Positions 34,686 through 43,215 of a stretch of 64,000 nucleotides of DNA are shown piece by piece; position 1 is the first letter of the stretch, and each line of letters starts with the position of its first letter. A program made the position numbers and the translations under genes. The stretch comes from Chelatococcus composti (GTDB lineage Bacteria; Pseudomonadota; Alphaproteobacteria; Rhizobiales; Beijerinckiaceae), in contig NZ_JACHEH010000005.1 in the NCBI RefSeq assembly GCF_014201415.1, positions 124,001-188,000 on the forward strand. The letters are read 5' to 3'. Under the pieces are notes generated by a model. It saw nothing but the letters and a program-made list of their open reading frames with translations, was not told the origin of the DNA and did not search any database.

Positions 34686-34722
34686 AAAATCTCTATTGTT
34701 CTTTGTTTAGAACGTAGATTTT
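34686..34722. promoter_or_regulatory. Nested inverted repeats in the DHDPS-lysR gap
   Basis: The outer arms AAAATCT (34,686-34,692) and AGATTTT (34,716-34,722) enclose the inner arms GTTCT (34,698-34,702) and AGAAC (34,709-34,713). The stretch is the only A+T-rich piece between the divergent genes and ends 7 bp before the LysR start. It is a good candidate for the LysR binding and autoregulation site. Confidence 0.55.
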
Positions 34723-34729
34723 CTGTTCG

Positions 34730-35593
34730 ATGGACACCCGCTTTCTCGAAAGCCTTGTCGCCGTGGCGGACCACGGCTCCATGGCCGAAGCCGCCCGGCG
34801 CCTCGCCATCACGCCCGCCGCCGTCGCGCAGCGCATCAGGGCGCTCGAGGCCGAGCTGGGCACGACCCTCCTCGTCCGCGCAGGCCGCACCATGCGGCCG
34901 ACGGAGGCAGGCGCCGCCGTCATCGAGCGGGCGCGCCTCCTCCTCGCCGACGAGCGCGAGCTGAAGGCGCTCGCCCTCGCCGATACGCCGGCCGGCGAAT
35001 TGCGTATCGGCGCCATCGCCACCGCCGTCACCGGCATCCTGCCGGGCGTGCTCGCCCGCCTCGCGGCCAACTACCCGCAGGTCGAGATCTACGTGCAGCC
35101 CGGCAACTCGATCGAACTGTATGACCGGGTCATCGGCGGCGAACTCGATGCCGCCCTCGTCGTGGAGCCGCCCTTTGCCCCGCCCAAGACGCTCGCCTTC
35201 GCCCTCATCCGGGAAGAGCCCTTCGTCCTCGCCGCGCCGCGCGCCTGGGCGGACAGGGACCCGCTGCGCCTGCTCGCGGGCGAGCCCTTCATCCGCTACG
35301 ACCGCAACCACTGGGGCGGCCGGCTCGTCGACGGCGCGCTGCGCCGCCTCGGCATCCGCCCGCGCGAGCGCTTCGAGCTGGACGCGCTCGATGCGATCGC
35401 AGTGCTGGTCGACCGCGGCCTCGGCGTCGCACTGTTGCCCGACTGGCCACCGCCGTGGCCTGAGGGCCTTGCCATCGCCAGGCTGCCGGTACCGGGCCTC
35501 GACATCTCGCGGCGCATCGGCGTCATCTGGCCACGCAGCTCGCGACGCCGGAGGCTGATTGAGGCCCTCATCGGCGAGGCGCGCAGACGCTAG
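34730..35593 (+). CDS. LysR-family transcriptional regulator
   Basis: 287 residues: N-terminal winged helix ('FLESLVAVADHGSMAEAARRLAITPAAVAQRIRALEAELGTTLLVR') and LysR substrate-binding domain. Divergent from the DHDPS-family gene, which it probably controls. It converges with the PIG-L gene, overlapping by 4 bp. Confidence 0.88.
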   Translation: MDTRFLESLVAVADHGSMAEAARRLAITPAAVAQRIRALEAELGTTLLVRAGRTMRPTEAGAAVIERARLLLADERELKALALADTPAGELRIGAIATAVTGILPGVLARLAANYPQVEIYVQPGNSIELYDRVIGGELDAALVVEPPFAPPKTLAFALIREEPFVLAAPRAWADRDPLRLLAGEPFIRYDRNHWGGRLVDGALRRLGIRPRERFELDALDAIAVLVDRGLGVALLPDWPPPWPEGLAIARLPVPGLDISRRIGVIWPRSSRRRRLIEALIGEARRR

Positions 35594-36273
35594 CCAGCCG
35601 CCGGCCGGCCGAGAGGGCGCAGCGGCGGCGCCGGCGGCAGGAGGGCGCGAATGTCGCTGAAGGGAAAGCGTGGCGTGAACGAGAAGGCCTCCGCAAAGGC
35701 ACAGCCGTCATAGCCGCACTGCAGCGCGCGGAAGCGGTTCCAGCCCGTCACCGCCTCGATGAAGCGCTGCGGGCGCTGCGAGACGTGCTCGGCGATGGCG
35801 GCGCACTTGGCGTCGAAATGCGCCGAGATATCGACATAGATCGTGGGCGAGGCATCGACGCCAAGCATCGTGTCGGCGAACAGCACAGGCACCCGGAAGC
35901 GCGCCGCGTCGCTCACCATCCGGCTCAGCGCCCGATGGTCCGGGTGGTAGTCGTTCGGCGCGTGCGTCACGACGAGATCCGGTGCCATCTGGGCGATCAG
36001 GGCCTCGATGCGGCCAGGCACCGCCCGGTCCTCGGCCAGTGCGCCGTCCGCCGCGTCGAGGAAGACAGGCGAGATGCCGAGGACGGCCGCCCCGGCCGTC
36101 GCCTCGGCGCGGCGGGTGCGGCGCAGCATCTGCGCATCCCCCTCCCCTCCGGCGGCACCGTCTGTCGCGACGACCCAGCCGATCTCGTGCCCCGCCGCCC
36201 GGTAGACGGCGAGGAGGCCGAAGAAGAAGATCTCGACATCGTCCGGATGGGCGCCGAAGCCGATGATGCGCAT
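35590..36273 (-). CDS. PIG-L (LmbE) family zinc N-deacetylase
   Basis: 227 residues. The AHPDDVE motif near residue 8 and the HPDH motif near residue 110 supply zinc and catalytic residues. The family removes N-acetyl groups from amino-sugar conjugates such as GlcNAc-inositol. It is the last gene of a sugar-ABC operon, 15 bp after the glycosidase, suggesting that the imported glycoside carries an acetamido sugar or an acylated aglycone. That is an inference. Confidence 0.85.
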   Translation of the reverse strand: MRIIGFGAHPDDVEIFFFGLLAVYRAAGHEIGWVVATDGAAGGEGDAQMLRRTRRAEATAGAAVLGISPVFLDAADGALAEDRAVPGRIEALIAQMAPDLVVTHAPNDYHPDHRALSRMVSDAARFRVPVLFADTMLGVDASPTIYVDISAHFDAKCAAIAEHVSQRPQRFIEAVTGWNRFRALQCGYDGCAFAEAFSFTPRFPFSDIRALLPPAPPLRPLGRPAAG

Positions 36274-36288
36274 GGCTTTTCCCCACGC

Positions 36289-37575
36289 TCAGGCGGCGGC
36301 GCTCGTTGCGAGCGTTTCGATGACGATGGCCGCTGTCCACGTGAAGTTGCCGCCGCCGAGGCCCTCGCCGGTCAGCGGATCGTAATATTCGGCAAAGCCG
36401 TTCTCGACCAGCGCCAGGCTGTCCGCCCGCACCGCCGCCGCATCCTCGGGAAAGCCGCAGCGGTCGAGCCCGTCGGCGAGGAGATAGTTGATGATGAGCC
36501 AGCAGGGCCCCCGCCAGTAGCGTTTCGCCTCGAAGCGCGGATCGGCTGGATCGTGGGTCGGCACGCCCCGCCGCACGCGCGAGCGCAGGGTGCGGATGCG
36601 GTCGCGCATCGCGATGCGCTTGCCTTCGTCGCCCAGCCCGGCGAGTAGCGGCAGCAGCCCGCCCACCGAGGGGCTCGTGACGAGCTGTCCGGCCACGCGG
36701 TCGAACGGCAGGTACTGGCCGAGGTCCGGGCTCCACAGGCTGTCGAAGGCCGCCCGCGCCCGTGCCGCCCGCGCCTCTGCCTCGGCAGCCAGCTCAGTCT
36801 CGCCGAAGCGTCTGGCGAGATGGGCGATGTCCTCCTCGGAGCGGACGAGGATGGCGTTGATGGCGGGGTCGACAACCCGGAACGGGGAGGCGTCGTGCAG
36901 CACGCGGTTGTCCCAGCCAAGGCTGCGGAAGCGCTGCACGAGCCACAGGTAGCGGTCGTACTCGACCTTTCGCGGCCGCTCGGCAGGGTCGACGTGCTGG
37001 GTGTCGCGCCGGACGTAGGGCTCCACCCCGTCGGTCGGCACCCGTGCCAGGGCCTCGTCCCAGTCGATGCTGTTGTCGCGGCCCGATTCCCAGGGGTGGA
37101 GGATGGCGACGAGACCAGAGCCGGCAGGGTCACGCATGGCATGGAACCAGCGATGCCAGGCGGCAATCTTCGGCAACAGGAGCCGCGCCTTCTCCTCCGC
37201 GAGGGCCCTGTCCGCCGCCGTCTCGACGAGACGGCGCAGCACGAGGCCGGCCACCGGCGGCTGCGTGATGCCCGAGGTCGGCGTCGGCCGGCCCGTGCGC
37301 CAGACCTCGGGGCCCGGGAAGTAGCTGTCGTCCGGCGTGTGGAAGACGATGTGCGGCACCATGCCGTCCGGCCACTGGTGCGCGAAGAGCGTCTCGATCT
37401 CCAGGAAGGCGCGGCGCTCGTCGCTGTGCCGCTGGCCAAGCGCGGTGAGGCAGGAGTCCCAGTTCCACTGGAAGGGATAGAGGCCCTTGGTCGGCACGGT
37501 ATAGGCGCCGCGGTCGTTGTCACGCACGATGGCGGCGGCCTGCGCGCGCAGGGCCTCAAGGGAATGGGTGGTCAT
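36289..37575 (-). CDS. GH63-like (alpha/alpha)6 glycoside hydrolase, mannosyl/glucosylglycerate hydrolase-like
   Basis: 428 residues of the trehalase-like barrel group. 'GLYPFQWNWDSCLTALG' at about 26-42 and 'ILHPWESGRDNS' at about 157-168 are the marks of the MGH1-like family, which includes mannosylglycerate and glucosylglycerate hydrolases. 'GEGLGGGNFTWTAA' near the C-terminus carries a likely catalytic Glu. No signal peptide, so it works on imported sugar. It sits between the ABC ATPase (1 bp) and the deacetylase. The exact glycoside is inferred. Confidence 0.78.
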   Translation of the reverse strand: MTTHSLEALRAQAAAIVRDNDRGAYTVPTKGLYPFQWNWDSCLTALGQRHSDERRAFLEIETLFAHQWPDGMVPHIVFHTPDDSYFPGPEVWRTGRPTPTSGITQPPVAGLVLRRLVETAADRALAEEKARLLLPKIAAWHRWFHAMRDPAGSGLVAILHPWESGRDNSIDWDEALARVPTDGVEPYVRRDTQHVDPAERPRKVEYDRYLWLVQRFRSLGWDNRVLHDASPFRVVDPAINAILVRSEEDIAHLARRFGETELAAEAEARAARARAAFDSLWSPDLGQYLPFDRVAGQLVTSPSVGGLLPLLAGLGDEGKRIAMRDRIRTLRSRVRRGVPTHDPADPRFEAKRYWRGPCWLIINYLLADGLDRCGFPEDAAAVRADSLALVENGFAEYYDPLTGEGLGGGNFTWTAAIVIETLATSAAA

Positions 37576-37576
37576 C

Positions 37577-38650
37577 TCATGCTCCGGTGGCGGGTTCGGG
37601 CTGGGTCGTCTGGGTCAGGCTCACCCCGCTGTCGGCGTCGAACCAGCGCACCCGGCCGGGGCGCGGCGCGAGCGTCAGGGTCTCCCCGGGGCGAACGGCA
37701 AGGTCGTTGTCGAGCACGACGCGGAAGAGGTGGCCGGCGAGATCCATGGTCACGAGCTGGTGCGGACCGAGCGGTTCCACCACCCGGACGCGGCCGGCAA
37801 GCCCCTTCCCGGCCGGCACCAGATCCTCGGGCCGGATGCCGAACAGCAGCGCGGCGTCGGCGGCGGGCGCATCACGGAAGAGGTGGCCGGCGACGCGCGC
37901 CCCCTCCCCTTCCCGCTCGGCCGGCAGGAAGTTCATGGGCGGGTTGCCGATGAAGCCGCCGACAAAACGCGTCGCGGGGTGGTGATAGACCTCGGTGGCC
38001 GGGGCCGCCTGGACGATGCGGCCCTCGTGCATGACGGCGATGCGGTCAGCGAGGCTCATCGCCTCCACCTGGTCATGGGTGACGTAGATGGTGGTGGTGC
38101 GGCTCTCCTGCAGCACACCCTTGAGCTCGGCGCGCATCTCGAGCCGCAGCAGGGCGTCGAGGTTGGACAGGGGCTCGTCCATCAGCAGCACGGCGGGCTC
38201 GACGGCGAGCGCACGGGCGACGGCGACGCGCTGGCGCTGGCCGCCGGAGAGCTGGCCGGAATAGCGCTTCAGCAGCTCCTCGATGTGCAGCAGCTCGGCG
38301 ACGCGGCGCACCCTGCGCTCGATCTCGGCCGCCGGCACCTTCTGCATGGCGAGGCCAAAGCCGATGTTGTCGAACACCGTCATGTGCGGAAAGACGGCGT
38401 AGTTCTGGAACACCATGGCGATGCCGCGCCGGCGCGGCGGCAGGTCGTCCACCCGCCGGCCGCCGATGATCACCGTGCCATGGCTCGCCTTCTCAAGCCC
38501 GGCGACGATGCGCAGGAGCGTCGTCTTGCCCGAGCCTGAGGCGCCGAGAAGGACGACGAACTCCCCGTCGGCCACCGTGAGGTTCACGGCATGCAGGGCC
38601 TGGTGGTTGCCGAAGCGCTTGGCGACCTGCCTGATGTCGATGTCGGCCAT
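37577..38650 (-). CDS. Carbohydrate ABC transporter ATPase (UgpC/MalK type)
   Basis: 357 residues: Walker A GASGSGKTT near 38, signature [15 protein letters not shown] near 134, Walker B VLLMDEPLSNLD, and the C-terminal regulatory TOBE domain ('LLFGIRPEDLVPAGKGL'). It is 22 bp after the second permease gene. It energises uptake of a mono- or oligosaccharide-like compound. Confidence 0.9.
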   Translation of the reverse strand: MADIDIRQVAKRFGNHQALHAVNLTVADGEFVVLLGASGSGKTTLLRIVAGLEKASHGTVIIGGRRVDDLPPRRRGIAMVFQNYAVFPHMTVFDNIGFGLAMQKVPAAEIERRVRRVAELLHIEELLKRYSGQLSGGQRQRVAVARALAVEPAVLLMDEPLSNLDALLRLEMRAELKGVLQESRTTTIYVTHDQVEAMSLADRIAVMHEGRIVQAAPATEVYHHPATRFVGGFIGNPPMNFLPAEREGEGARVAGHLFRDAPAADAALLFGIRPEDLVPAGKGLAGRVRVVEPLGPHQLVTMDLAGHLFRVVLDNDLAVRPGETLTLAPRPGRVRWFDADSGVSLTQTTQPEPATGA

Positions 38651-38672
38651 TCGGTTGCCCTTTGCCCATCGC

Positions 38673-39524
38673 CTAGCGGTTGGCGATGCCCCAGAGGGAA
38701 AAGAGGTACTTGCGCACTGCGAAGAGGAAGAGGAGCGCCGGCACGATGAGAACGGCCCCGCCTGCGAACTTGAGTGGCAGGGGCGAGACGTCGAGGCTCT
38801 GCAGGAGGAATGCCGTTAGCGTCTTGTTCTCGATGGTGAGCACCGCTGCCGCGAAGACCTCGTTCCACGAGATGACGAAGGCAAAGATGCCGGCCGCCGC
38901 GATGCCCGGCAGCGCCAGCGGCAGCACCACCTTGCGGAAGGCGGAGAGCCGCGAGCAGCCGAGCGTCCAGGCCGCCTCCTCGAGCTCCTCGGGAATGCTG
39001 AGGAAGAGCGAAGCCATGATGAGCACCGCGAAGGGCATGGCGAGCGTCGTGTGGACGAGCGCGAGGCCGATAATGGTGTCGTCGAGGCCGACGCGGATGA
39101 AGAGCACCGTCAGCGGCAGCGCCAGCAGCGGCAGCGGGAAGGCCCGCGTCATCAGCACCGCGAGGCGGAAGAGGTTGGCGCCGGGAAACCGGAAGCGCGC
39201 CAGCGCGTAGCCGGCCGGCGCCCCGAGCCCGATGGACATGACCATCGTCAGCCCCGCCACGAGGAAGGAGTTGAGCAGCGCCCTCGGCACGCCGGCGTAG
39301 TTGGCGAAGAAGGCGAGGCTCGAAAGATCGAACTCCGGCACCAGCGACTTCGGCCAGGCCGACACCGCCGCGACGGAGCCGAAGGCATTGACGACGAGGA
39401 GGTAGATCGGCACGAGCACCCAGGCCACGAGTACTGCAACGGCGCTTGCCATGAGGAGGCGGCCGCTGCGGCGCGGCTCCGCCCGAGCCGGGGCCTCCGC
39501 TTCCGTCGTTGCGAGACTGGTCAT
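38673..39524 (-). CDS. Carbohydrate ABC transporter permease (MalG type)
   Basis: 283 residues with six membrane segments and the loop 'EEAAWTLGCSRLSAFRKVVLPLALPGIAAAG'. The ATG at 39524 overlaps the upstream permease stop by 4 bp. It forms the channel with the MalF-type partner. Confidence 0.9.
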   Translation of the reverse strand: MTSLATTEAEAPARAEPRRSGRLLMASAVAVLVAWVLVPIYLLVVNAFGSVAAVSAWPKSLVPEFDLSSLAFFANYAGVPRALLNSFLVAGLTMVMSIGLGAPAGYALARFRFPGANLFRLAVLMTRAFPLPLLALPLTVLFIRVGLDDTIIGLALVHTTLAMPFAVLIMASLFLSIPEELEEAAWTLGCSRLSAFRKVVLPLALPGIAAAGIFAFVISWNEVFAAAVLTIENKTLTAFLLQSLDVSPLPLKFAGGAVLIVPALLFLFAVRKYLFSLWGIANR

Positions 39525-40384
39525 GCCGCAGCCTCCCGCGTGCGGTCGCGCAGCGCCCACAGGAAGAAGACCGTGAAGGCGAGCGAGATGGCCAGGATGA
39601 CGATGGCATAGGCCGAGGCCACCTTGTGGTCCTGAAGGTCGAACTGCCAGGAATAGGTCTCGCCCATCAGTACCGGCAGGTTGTTGCCGGCGAGCACGGC
39701 GACGACGGCGAAGACCTCGAAGGCAAGGATCGTGCGCAGGATCAGCGCCGTCTGCAGGCTGGGTCTGAGCAGCGGCAGCGTGATGAGGAAGAAGCGCTTC
39801 AACGGCCCTGCGCCGAAGACCTCGGCCGCCTCGTCATACTCCTTCGGGATAAGCCCCATGCCGGCGACGAGGATGACGAGCACGATGGCCGTGGCGCGCC
39901 ACACCTCCGCCACCACCACCGCCGCGAACAGGGCCGCCGTGTTGCGGTAGTCGAGCAGGTTCTGTGGCCCGGAGATGAGCCCGAGGCCGTAGAGGATGCT
40001 GTTGAGGAAGCCGTTCTGCTCGAGCAGCGCGAACCAGATGAGCCCGGCCGCGAGGTCGGAGATGCCGAGCGGGATGGTGAAGACGTAGAGCACCATGTCC
40101 CGCCCGCGCTCCAGCCGCGTGACGAGGCTCGCCATGACGAGCGCGAGCGTAATCTGGACGGGCACGACGACGAGGGCGAGGCCCAGCGTGTTGGCGAGCG
40201 CAGGCCCGAACTTCCAGTCATCGGCCATGGTCCTGAAATGGGCGAGGGTGAAGCCCTCCTCGCCCGTGAAGGCCTCGACTACCACCTGCACGAAGGGCAC
40301 GAAGAAGAAGGCCGCGAGAAACAGGCTCGCCGGCAGGATGAGCACGTAGGACAGCACCTTCTCGCCGCTCGCCAGCCTAAGCAT
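39521..40384 (-). CDS. Carbohydrate ABC transporter permease (MalF type)
   Basis: 287 residues with six or more membrane segments and the loop 'EYDEAAEVFGAGPLKRFFLITLPLLRPSLQTALIL'. Two in-frame ATGs are 6 bp apart; the second is preferred because the GGAGG sequence lies 7 bp before it and too close to the first (40,390). Confidence 0.88.
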   Translation of the reverse strand: MLRLASGEKVLSYVLILPASLFLAAFFFVPFVQVVVEAFTGEEGFTLAHFRTMADDWKFGPALANTLGLALVVVPVQITLALVMASLVTRLERGRDMVLYVFTIPLGISDLAAGLIWFALLEQNGFLNSILYGLGLISGPQNLLDYRNTAALFAAVVVAEVWRATAIVLVILVAGMGLIPKEYDEAAEVFGAGPLKRFFLITLPLLRPSLQTALILRTILAFEVFAVVAVLAGNNLPVLMGETYSWQFDLQDHKVASAYAIVILAISLAFTVFFLWALRDRTREAAA

Positions 40385-40400
40385 GCGCATGCCTCCGTGA

Positions 40401-40430
40401 GGGCGGCCCGGCGCGGCGCGCGGACCGCCC
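40401..40430 (-). other. Hairpin between sugar-binding-protein and permease genes
   Basis: GGGCGG and CCGCCC arms enclose an 18-nt G+C-rich loop that can pair further. It occupies the 63-bp gap after the binding-protein gene. As in the other three ABC operons here, it likely protects the binding-protein message. Confidence 0.4.
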
Positions 40431-40447
40431 CGAATGGTCGCGACAGA

Positions 40448-41734
40448 TCACTCGACCGGGCAAGGGCCTTCACTCGCCTTGTCCGGTGCCCAGCACGGCG
40501 CCTTGCTCTCAGCCATGATGTCCCTGAGCGTCGCCGCCTGGTCGTCGAGCACGGCGCGCACGTCCTGCCCGCGCAGCACGATGCGCTGGAAAGTGTCGAG
40601 GAAGACCTTGTTGAACTTGCCGTCGAGGCTGCCGAGGCCGATGGGCAGCAGGCTCGGCAACGCATCCGGCGCGGCGGACTGGGCTGCCACCGCCGCTCCC
40701 GACATCTTCACCGCGGCCGGCATGTCGTCGGGCAGCGCCACCTCGACCACGGGGAAGAAGCTCGTCGCCCTCAGCGTCGCGATCTGCGTCTCGGGCTTCA
40801 GCATGTAGGCGGCGAGCGCCTTGGCCTCCTCGACGTTCGGCGAGGTTCTGGGGATGGCGATGCCGGCAACGACCGGCATGAAGCCGCGTCCCGCGGGGCC
40901 GGCCGGAGCCGGGAAGGTGACGAACTGGTCCGGCTTCTGGTTGAGTGCGTCCTGCAGGCGGGCCGTGTGCTCCCAGGCGACCCACACCTCGCCGGTGAGC
41001 AGCGGCTCCTGCATGAAGCCGTAATTAGTCGAGGCGGGGTTCACCTCCGCCCACAGCGTCTTGAAGGCGTTCCACATCGCCTCCGCCTCGCCGGAGCGGA
41101 ACTTCGTCACCACCGAGCCGGTGTAGGAGGGGTAGAGGTAGCCCTGGAGGAAGCGGTGCAGCAGGCCTTTGGGCCCGGCCGGCAGCCCGATCTTCGGCGA
41201 TCCGGTGGCCTCGCGCATCGCCTTGCCCCAGGCAATGAGCTCGTCATAGGTGAGCTTCTGGATGTCGGCGCCCTCGGGCAGGTATTTCAGGGCCTCCTTG
41301 TTGGCGGCCATGACGTAGCTCGCCTGCATCCAGGGCACGTATTTCTGCTCGGCCGTGCCGTAGGTGCCGAGCGACAGGAGCGTGGGGTTGACCCTGGCGT
41401 CGCCCGCGGCGGCGAGCACGTCCTTCAGGTCGATCAGATCGGCTGACAGCGAGGCGAGCTCGCCGTGCAGGCCGCCGAGCAGCGCGATGGTGCCCTTGCC
41501 GGCCTTCAGCTCCGCCTGGATGCGGGTGAAGAAGGGGCCCGCGTCGTTGCCGTAGTACTCGACGGGCTTGCCGAAGCCGCCGAGCACCTCGGTGCGCATC
41601 TTCTGCGTCTCCTCGACGGGCTTGGCCTGGGTCGACCAGAACAGCAGCCCCTGCGCCTCGGCCCTGCCCGCGACGCCCAGAGCGAGCGCCAGCGCAGCGA
41701 GCGCGATCTTCCTTCCCGGTTTTCTCAGCGTCAT
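40448..41734 (-). CDS. Carbohydrate ABC transporter substrate-binding protein
   Basis: 428 residues of the family 1 (SBP_bac_1) type. Signal peptide KIALAALALALGVAGRAEA, then 'GLLFWSTQAKPVEETQKMRTEVLGGF'. The GGGAGGA ribosome site precedes the ATG. It is the first gene of the operon continuing to the PIG-L deacetylase (41,734 down to 35,590). The ligand is unknown, perhaps a glycosylglycerate-like solute. Confidence 0.87.
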   Translation of the reverse strand: MTLRKPGRKIALAALALALGVAGRAEAQGLLFWSTQAKPVEETQKMRTEVLGGFGKPVEYYGNDAGPFFTRIQAELKAGKGTIALLGGLHGELASLSADLIDLKDVLAAAGDARVNPTLLSLGTYGTAEQKYVPWMQASYVMAANKEALKYLPEGADIQKLTYDELIAWGKAMREATGSPKIGLPAGPKGLLHRFLQGYLYPSYTGSVVTKFRSGEAEAMWNAFKTLWAEVNPASTNYGFMQEPLLTGEVWVAWEHTARLQDALNQKPDQFVTFPAPAGPAGRGFMPVVAGIAIPRTSPNVEEAKALAAYMLKPETQIATLRATSFFPVVEVALPDDMPAAVKMSGAAVAAQSAAPDALPSLLPIGLGSLDGKFNKVFLDTFQRIVLRGQDVRAVLDDQAATLRDIMAESKAPCWAPDKASEGPCPVE

Positions 41735-41759
41735 GTCACGTCCTCCCTGGGGTCGGGCG

Positions 41760-41767
41760 AAGCGCTT
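41760..41767. promoter_or_regulatory. LacI-type operator core upstream of the sugar operon
   Basis: AAGCGCTT is an 8-bp palindrome, 25 bp before the binding-protein start. It keeps the AA-N-CG-N-TT pattern of the larger palindrome at 42,877-42,890 beside the regulator gene. It is a weaker match but correctly placed for repression. Confidence 0.4.
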
Positions 41768-41810
41768 GTTGTTGGTCTTGCGCTCGCGCCGTTGCGGCTG
41801 TCCGCCGCGT

Positions 41811-42869
41811 TCATCCCGCCCCGGCCGGCGCGGGCCCGTGGCTCGCGCGTGGCACGAAGCGCGGCTTGACGAGATGTCCCCTGATGCCGGCCTCGCCCTG
41901 CTCGAGACGCTCGACCACCATGGCGGCGATCGTCGCCGCGCCCTCGGCGATGCTCTGGCTGAAGGTCGTCAGCGGCGGGTCGGCATAGGCGGCGACCGGC
42001 GTGTCGTCGAAGCCGACCACCGTGAGCGCCTGCGGCACAGCGATGCCTTCGCGCCGGGCCTCTTCGAGCACGGCAAGCGCAAGCTGATCCTTGAGACCGA
42101 CGACGGCCGTGGGCCGCGGGTCGGAATTGATGAGCGCCGCCGCCGCCCGCGCCATCGCGCCTGCATCGCCGAGCGGCGCCGCCATCACCACCGGCGGCGG
42201 CAGGTCCGCCTCCGCAAGCGCCCGCTCCAGGCCGCGCCGACGCAGGAAGGCATAGGTATAGTCCTTCGCCGGCCCCAGCATGGCAAAGCGGCGATGGCCA
42301 AGGGCGATGAGCCTGCGGCCGAGATCGTAGAAGGCGCCCTCGCCGTCAGTGTCGAGCCACGAATAGGCCTCGGTGCTGGCCAGCGTGCGCCCGTGTGCCA
42401 CGAAGGGCACGCCGCGCTCGATGAGGAAGGTGACACGCGGGTCCTCGCAGGTGAGGCGATAGAGGACGACTGCGTCCGCCCTGCGGCTCTCGACGACGCG
42501 GCGCAGAACGGCAAGGTCATCCTGCCCCGCCGGAACGGTCGCGAGGAAAAGGTCGCGCCCGCGCTGCGTGAGACCGCCGGCGAGACCGGCGAGAAAGTCC
42601 GCCAGATAGGGGTCGACGAGCGCGTGCGGTTCGATCGGCAGCAGCATGCCGACGAAATTGCTGCGGCCTGACACGAGCATCCGGCCAACCTGGTTCGGCA
42701 CGTAGCCGAAGGCGTCGGCCGCCTCGCGGACGCGCTGGCGCGTCTGTTCACTCACGTCCGGATAGCCCGCGAGTGCCCTCGATACCGTCGTGATCGACAG
42801 GTCGAGATGGGCCGCAAGCTCCTTGAGGCGCAGCCGCTTCGTTTCCGTCCTGTTCGTCGGTGCGTGCAT
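41811..42869 (-). CDS. LacI-family transcriptional regulator of the sugar operon (AglR-like)
   Basis: 352 residues: HTH and hinge ('RLKELAAHLDLSITTVSRALAGYPDVSEQTRQRVREAADAFGYVPNQVGRMLVSGR', about residues 13-68) and a sugar-binding effector domain. It lies 76 bp upstream of the binding-protein gene on the same strand. It likely represses both itself and the operon. Confidence 0.88.
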   Translation of the reverse strand: MHAPTNRTETKRLRLKELAAHLDLSITTVSRALAGYPDVSEQTRQRVREAADAFGYVPNQVGRMLVSGRSNFVGMLLPIEPHALVDPYLADFLAGLAGGLTQRGRDLFLATVPAGQDDLAVLRRVVESRRADAVVLYRLTCEDPRVTFLIERGVPFVAHGRTLASTEAYSWLDTDGEGAFYDLGRRLIALGHRRFAMLGPAKDYTYAFLRRRGLERALAEADLPPPVVMAAPLGDAGAMARAAAALINSDPRPTAVVGLKDQLALAVLEEARREGIAVPQALTVVGFDDTPVAAYADPPLTTFSQSIAEGAATIAAMVVERLEQGEAGIRGHLVKPRFVPRASHGPAPAGAG

Positions 42870-43215
42870 CGCTCATCCAAAACGTTTTGGAAGCGTGCCG
42901 CCAACCGCCCGACCTGTCAAGCGGGCATTGTCTCAGCCAAAGGCAGCGAAGGTCGCGTGACGCTGGCAGAGCCGGGCTTGGCGGTGAGCGAGAGAGGGCT
43001 TCTTGTCCTTCGCGCACCGAAAATCGTGCCGCACGCGAGCATCACGGCCAAGGCCATCGAAAATTGGCGGGAACCATGGATGAAATGGCCGCTCTCTGAC
43101 GTCCACTCTCCCCTTCGCTGCGTGTCCTGGGCACCATGACCACATCGGCGATGGCATCGGCGTGCTGGTCAAAGAATGCGCTTGGACCTGAACGCTGTGG
43201 CGCGTTCCTTCCTCG
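42870..43215. other. Gap between the LacI gene and repC
   Basis: 346 bp without a gene. Apart from the palindrome at 42,877-42,890 I see no parS site, promoter of note or terminator. It marks the border between the sugar operon and the replication operon. Confidence 0.5.
42877..42890. promoter_or_regulatory. Perfect LacI-family operator
   Basis: CCAAAACGTTTTGG, a perfect 14-bp palindrome, starts only 8 bp upstream of the LacI start codon. Bound repressor would cover the ribosome-site region or the promoter just upstream, a clear sign of autoregulation. Confidence 0.75.
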
